In this document: piece by piece, positions 60,617 through 64,000 of the stretch
Position numbering within the stretch: the stretch's first letter is position 1
Layout of the letters: every line of letters starts with the position of its first letter
Source: Hyphomicrobiales bacterium
Lineage (GTDB): Bacteria; Pseudomonadota; Alphaproteobacteria; Rhizobiales; Rhizobiaceae
Assembly: GCA_900473915.1 (NCBI GenBank)
Contig: UCNG01000006.1
Coordinates: forward strand, 124,001 to 188,000
Length of the DNA: 64,000 bases
Direction of reading: 5' to 3'
Translations under genes and position numbers: made by a program
Notes under the pieces: model-generated
Databases searched by the model: none
What the model saw: only the letters and a program-made list of their open reading frames with translations
What the model was told of the DNA's origin: nothing

Positions 60617-62814
60617 CGAACGCTCGTCGTCGCCACGATGGAACGACCCTGGCCATAATAGCACTGGCTTGTGGAATTGCAGCCAGCCACATATTTCTTG
60701 TCGCCGAGATTATAGGCGTTGACCTGCAGGCGATAGTTGCCGAAGTCGTAGCGCAGAAACGCATCGACCAGCGTATAGGACGGCACATAGAAGGTGTTGA
60801 GCGTGTCGCCCGCCGTCTTTCCGATGCGGCGCACGCCGCCTCCAACGACAAGGTTGCCTTCGATATTGCCCGGCAGCGGCATGTCGTAGCTGAGGAACAG
60901 GGATTGCTGGTTCTTCGGCACGGTATAAGGCAATTTGCCGATCTGGGCGGGATTCTGGCTTTCGCTGACTTCCGGGTCCTGAAAGCTCAATGCGCCGGTG
61001 ACGTTGAGCCTGTTCCAAAGACGTGCGGTTCCCTCAAGCTCGACCCCGCGAACCCGCACCTCGTCGGTCTGGTAATAAACGCCGGAGATGCGGTTCACGA
61101 CATTTTGCTGCTCGGCTTCGAAAGCCGAAAGCGTGACAGTGTAATCCTCTCCCTCCGGTGCATATTTCAAGCCCACTTCCTTCAGGGTGCCGGTCGTGGG
61201 TTTGAGCGGCGTATCGGCGAGCGTCAATGTCGGCAGGAAGGAAGTCGAGTACAGGGCATATGGCACGAAGCCTGAATCGAACAGATATGCCACGCCGACG
61301 CGGCCGGTGAACTTGTCGGGGTCCTGTTCGTAATCCGTGGTCTTCCCCGATGAAAGTGCGGTCTGCTCGGAACGGATGCTGACGAAATCCTTGCGGCCGC
61401 CCAGCGTGACGCGAAGCTTGCCCGCTTCGATCTGGTCCTGGACATAAAGGCCGGTCTGGTACTGTTTCTGCAAAAGCCGTGTCGTCGGAGACAGCTCGGC
61501 GAGAGGCTGGTCGTAGGTCGGATTGAAAAGATCCTGCGACGGGCCGCTTGCCGAAGCGGTATAATTATCGAGGCGTTGCCATTGCTGGTCGACGCCCACA
61601 AGCAGCGTGTGCGCCAACGGCCCCGTATCGAAACGCGACTCCAGTTGCGTATCGAAGGCTATCGCATCAAGTTCGGGCTGGGCCAGATAGTTGGTGCGCG
61701 GGATCGTATGACCATCCCAGCCCTTGGTCGGAATGACACCGGTGAACAGATTGCGGTAATCCGTCTTCATATGCGAATAGCGAAAATTCTGGCGCACGGT
61801 GAACGTGTCGTTGAAGCGGTGTTCGAAATCATAGCCCACATAACCGATCTCTTTCTTGTAGATCGCATTGCGCGGGTCGCCATCGGAAAAGTCGCGTGAG
61901 ATCGTCTGTCCAGTCGGGTTTGGCAATACGCTGCCATAGGCCGGGATGATGACGCCAGCCTGCCCCATATTGTCCTTCAGGTAGCCGCCGGAAACCACAA
62001 GGCTGGTATCCGCATCGGGCCGCCAGGCAAAACTGGGATTGATCGCAATGCGATCGTTCTTGCCCAGATCGTAAGACGTGTTGCTATCGCGGAAAATTCC
62101 GTTCAGGCGATAGGTGAAGCGGGGATCGTTGTTGATCGGCCCTGTAATATCGACACCGAATTCCTTGCGTTCAAAGCTTCCGCCGCGCAAATAAATCTCG
62201 CGCGAAGCTTCGGCCTGCGGCTGCTTGCTGACCATATTGACGATGCCGCCGACATTGCTCTGGCCAAACAGGGCGGAACTCGGGCCGCGCAGGATTTCCA
62301 CGCTTTCCAGAGAATAGGGTTCGACAACAAAGCCCGAATAGCCGCCGGATTGGCTGGCAATCTGGGGAATGCGCAGGCCATCCAGATAAAGGTCAGCCGG
62401 AAAGCCGCGCACGGTAAAATAGTCAGAACGAACATCGGCACCATAACGCTGTGCGTTCACATTGGCGCTATAGAGCATCGCTTCGCTGACCGACTGCACC
62501 GCGCGGTCATTCATATTATCACGCGTGACGACCGAAATAGACTGCGGCGTTTCGCGGATTGGCACGTCACTTTTGGTTGCCGCACGGCTGTACTCGGCAA
62601 TGTAACCTTCCACAGGCGCACGCGGGCCTTTCCCACCGGACGTCTGTATCTCAATCGTGTCGAGCTTGAGGATTCCAGCCTCTTGCGCTGCTGATGGCGC
62701 CGCGATTGCGATGGAAGCCGCGCCACCAAGAATTGCGGTTTCCAGCAGACATTTGACGCTCGTCCGTCGCGACTTCTTTGTGCCCTGTTTGCGCGCAGCA
62801 CCACTCGTATTCAA
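60610..62814 (-). CDS. TonB-dependent siderophore receptor
   Basis: A 734-residue outer-membrane receptor. A signal peptide lies about residues 20-43 (ending SAAQ), with a short arginine-rich head. The TonB box and plug come next (LDTIEIQT, TPQSISVVTRDNMNDRAVQS, then RGFPADLYLDGLRIPQ and VEILRGPSSALFGQSNVGGI), and the beta barrel ends in VATTSVRW with a C-terminal aromatic residue. I choose the TTG at 62814 because AAGGAGA lies 6 bases upstream; the ATG at 62871 has none. A candidate Irr-type palindrome lies about 100 bases upstream, in the region shared with the AraC gene. It imports a ferric siderophore using TonB energy. Confidence 0.9.
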   Translation of the reverse strand: MNTSGAARKQGTKKSRRTSVKCLLETAILGGAASIAIAAPSAAQEAGILKLDTIEIQTSGGKGPRAPVEGYIAEYSRAATKSDVPIRETPQSISVVTRDNMNDRAVQSVSEAMLYSANVNAQRYGADVRSDYFTVRGFPADLYLDGLRIPQIASQSGGYSGFVVEPYSLESVEILRGPSSALFGQSNVGGIVNMVSKQPQAEASREIYLRGGSFERKEFGVDITGPINNDPRFTYRLNGIFRDSNTSYDLGKNDRIAINPSFAWRPDADTSLVVSGGYLKDNMGQAGVIIPAYGSVLPNPTGQTISRDFSDGDPRNAIYKKEIGYVGYDFEHRFNDTFTVRQNFRYSHMKTDYRNLFTGVIPTKGWDGHTIPRTNYLAQPELDAIAFDTQLESRFDTGPLAHTLLVGVDQQWQRLDNYTASASGPSQDLFNPTYDQPLAELSPTTRLLQKQYQTGLYVQDQIEAGKLRVTLGGRKDFVSIRSEQTALSSGKTTDYEQDPDKFTGRVGVAYLFDSGFVPYALYSTSFLPTLTLADTPLKPTTGTLKEVGLKYAPEGEDYTVTLSAFEAEQQNVVNRISGVYYQTDEVRVRGVELEGTARLWNRLNVTGALSFQDPEVSESQNPAQIGKLPYTVPKNQQSLFLSYDMPLPGNIEGNLVVGGGVRRIGKTAGDTLNTFYVPSYTLVDAFLRYDFGNYRLQVNAYNLGDKKYVAGCNSTSQCYYGQGRSIVATTSVRW

Positions 62815-62901
62815 TTCGGCTCTCCTTGCCGACCGGCAAGCGGGCGGCACGTTACCCCGCTGGCTGATCATGGCTGCGGGCTATGCAATGATTTTGGCGT
62901 T

Positions 62902-62938
62902 GCGCAAATTTGAATTTCAGAATAATTCTAATTTGTGC
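62902..62938. promoter_or_regulatory. long AT-rich palindrome containing an ICE-like (Irr) box
   Basis: A 37-base dyad (GCGCAAATTTGAATT to AATTCTAATTTGTGC) with 13 of its 15 outer positions paired. Within it, 62916-62932 reads TTCAGAA-TAA-TTCTAAT, close to the iron control element TTTAGAA-N3-TTCTAAA bound by Irr in Rhizobiales. It lies between the TonB-receptor and AraC genes, so it probably makes one or both iron-responsive. Confidence 0.6.
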
Positions 62939-63015
62939 TTATCAATGAACGCGTTACGCGGCTGAATATATTTCAGCAACCTTGATGGAGTCAGGCCAAA
63001 CTCCGTTGCAATCGG

Positions 63016-63061
63016 GTCAAAATTCTGCAATTTCCGTCAAATATGACAATTTCAGTCAAAT
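63016..63061 (+). promoter_or_regulatory. phased direct repeats, candidate AraC operator
   Basis: CAATTTCCGTCAAAT (63028-63042) and CAATTTCAGTCAAAT (63047-63061) are 15-base direct repeats with one mismatch. A third GTCAAA lies at 63016-63021, so the GTCAAA cores are 19-20 bases apart, about two helical turns, as AraC-type proteins prefer. The block overlaps the first possible ATG of the AraC gene (63043), which favours the later start at 63082. Confidence 0.55.
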
Positions 63062-63081
63062 TGGGCCAAACGGAAATTTGC

Positions 63082-63825
63082 ATGCGACCGAAACACGCCA
63101 TCGACTATCAGAATTTACCGCGGCCTTTGGCGGTCATGCGGCGTGAATACAAAACCGGCATGAATTTTGGCTGGCATAGTCATCGGCGCGGACAATTGCT
63201 CTACGGGAATTCCGGTTACATGACGGCGCTCACCGAAGAGGGCGCTTTCATGCTCCCCACAGGCTACGCCGTGTTATTGGGACCGGATCTGCCCCATGCG
63301 GTGGAAACGTTCGGTGAAACGGAAATGTACTCGGTCTATGTGGAAGAGAACATTTCGCGGGATTTGTGGGAAGAAACGCGCGTCCTCAAAGTCTCGGCAT
63401 TGCTCGACGCCAGCATTCAGGCGCTTGCGAATGAGCCCGTGCTTTACGACGAAAACGGGCGCGGTCGGCATCTTTCCGCTCTCATTCTGGACGAAATCCG
63501 CTGTGCGGACAGACAACCGCTGACAGTACCGCTTCCAGCAGAAAAACAGCTGCGAAAACTGTGCCGGAATCTACTGGATGATCCGGGTCTGGACCTTACC
63601 ATCGATGATTGGGCCGAACAGGTGGGTATGAGTCGGCGGACGATGACACGCAAATTTCGCCAGGAAACGGGCATGAGCTTTATCGAATGGCGTCAGCGCC
63701 TGCGCGCTTCCCACGCCATGCGCCGACAGGCTGAAGGGGTCCCATTGGCCGTGGCGAGCGTGGAAGCGGGCTATCAAAGCGTTTCAACGCTGCGCAAAGT
63801 CATGAAAAACCTCAGTCTGGCATGA
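63082..63825 (+). CDS. AraC-family transcriptional regulator (siderophore locus)
   Basis: A 247-residue regulator from the ATG at 63082 (MRPKHAIDYQNLPRPLAVMR). An in-frame ATG at 63043 exists but would place the operator-like repeats inside the gene. The N-terminal half is a small cupin sensor with GWHSHRRGQLLYG and LPTGYAVLLGPDLPHAVETF. The C-terminal half holds LTIDDWAEQVGMSRRTMTRK and the second helix-turn-helix with EAGYQSVSTLRKVMKN. It is divergent from the TonB receptor and probably switches that operon on when its siderophore is present, as PchR or AlcR do; this is inferred from position. Confidence 0.88.
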   Translation: MRPKHAIDYQNLPRPLAVMRREYKTGMNFGWHSHRRGQLLYGNSGYMTALTEEGAFMLPTGYAVLLGPDLPHAVETFGETEMYSVYVEENISRDLWEETRVLKVSALLDASIQALANEPVLYDENGRGRHLSALILDEIRCADRQPLTVPLPAEKQLRKLCRNLLDDPGLDLTIDDWAEQVGMSRRTMTRKFRQETGMSFIEWRQRLRASHAMRRQAEGVPLAVASVEAGYQSVSTLRKVMKNLSLA

Positions 63826-63836
63826 CAGCTCCACGT

Positions 63837-64000
63837 TCATCGAATACCCACAAAGGCTTCAACTTCGCGCAACGACCTGGCAATGATTTCAAACATCTCA
63901 TCTGCTTGATGGCGCGTGATAATCAGCGGCGGGCAAAAGGCAACAGCATCGGTCATATTGCGCGAAATCAGACCGTTGCGCTGCATTGCTGAATTCATCA
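63837..64000 (-). CDS. class III aminotransferase, C-terminal end (cut by the window)
   Basis: The minus strand from the window end to 63837 encodes the last 53 residues of a class III (omega) aminotransferase: NGLISRNMTDAVAFCPPLII, then TRHQADEMFEIIARSLREVE, ending FVGIR. The FCPPLIIT segment is the usual C-terminal marker of beta-alanine/omega-amino acid:pyruvate aminotransferases. The rest, including the PLP lysine, lies outside the window. It converges on the AraC gene with 11 bases between stops. Confidence 0.8.
   Translation of the reverse strand, partial: MNSAMQRNGLISRNMTDAVAFCPPLIITRHQADEMFEIIARSLREVEAFVGIR

Noticed and set aside
62941-63040. CRISPR-like repeats near the AraC gene
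   Set aside because: Only two or three short repeats with no spacers of constant length; they fit an operator better.

Overview
The window looks like a chromosome or chromid segment of an alphaproteobacterium of the order Rhizobiales, most like Brucella/Ochrobactrum (Brucellaceae). This is inferred from gene content and style: high-GC coding, many ATGA-type start/stop overlaps, several GTG or TTG starts supported by a Shine-Dalgarno sequence, three LysR regulators, a candidate Irr-type iron box, and a dispersed hairpin-plus-tail repeat of a kind I associate with this group. No rRNA, tRNA, CRISPR array, prophage or intact mobile element was seen. The only insertion sequence is an IS6-family fossil.

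Layout. 1-4.9 kb: end of a CoA-transferase gene, an acyl-CoA dehydrogenase and a four-gene polar amino-acid ABC importer. 4.86-5.66 kb: dead IS6-family element with unusually long inverted arms. 5.7-9.6 kb: LysR regulator divergent from an EmrAB-type drug efflux pair. 9.7-13.9 kb: YceI protein, LrgAB membrane pair, and a luciferase-like monooxygenase, NADP-binding protein and GNAT run. 13.9-17.6 kb: three-subunit membrane sugar/gluconate-type dehydrogenase (small Tat subunit, GMC flavoprotein, triheme cytochrome c). 17.7-20.5 kb: isochorismatase-like hydrolase, VOC dioxygenase and its divergent LysR regulator.

20.6-44.2 kb is the most unusual part. After a convergent nucleotide-sugar dehydrogenase, a run of plus-strand genes (22.3-39.6 kb) combines a class III nucleotide cyclase, a secreted polysaccharide lyase, a peptide/oligosaccharide-type ABC importer, three glycosyltransferases, a second cyclase with a histidine-rich membrane anchor and a 2Fe-2S domain, a giant ABC-exporter-like protein whose ATPase motifs are destroyed, and a cyclic-nucleotide-binding protein. 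It ends in a perfect 16-bp hairpin. A metallophosphoesterase, an MBL-fold hydrolase, a polysaccharide deacetylase and a fourth glycosyltransferase follow. My reading is a surface-glycan locus wired to cyclic-nucleotide and redox signalling.

44.3-52.4 kb: an ABC-binding-protein remnant; then a minus-strand catabolic run (DUF3100 membrane protein, small membrane protein, M20 amidohydrolase, LysR, 3-hydroxyisobutyrate-dehydrogenase-like protein, aldehyde dehydrogenase), divergent from an AraC-DUF2000 pair. 52.4-53.0 kb is a gene-poor stretch holding an acyl-CoA-ligase remnant. 53.1-56.6 kb: a compact locus of a zinc-ribbon (TackOD1-like) protein, a processive family-2 glycosyltransferase and a HlyD-like adaptor, probably a synthase-dependent exopolysaccharide system. 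56.9-63.8 kb: ferric-siderophore uptake (ATPase and fused permease, convergent with binding protein and TonB receptor) with an AraC regulator; the receptor/AraC intergenic region holds an Irr-like palindrome and phased direct repeats. The window ends inside a class III aminotransferase.
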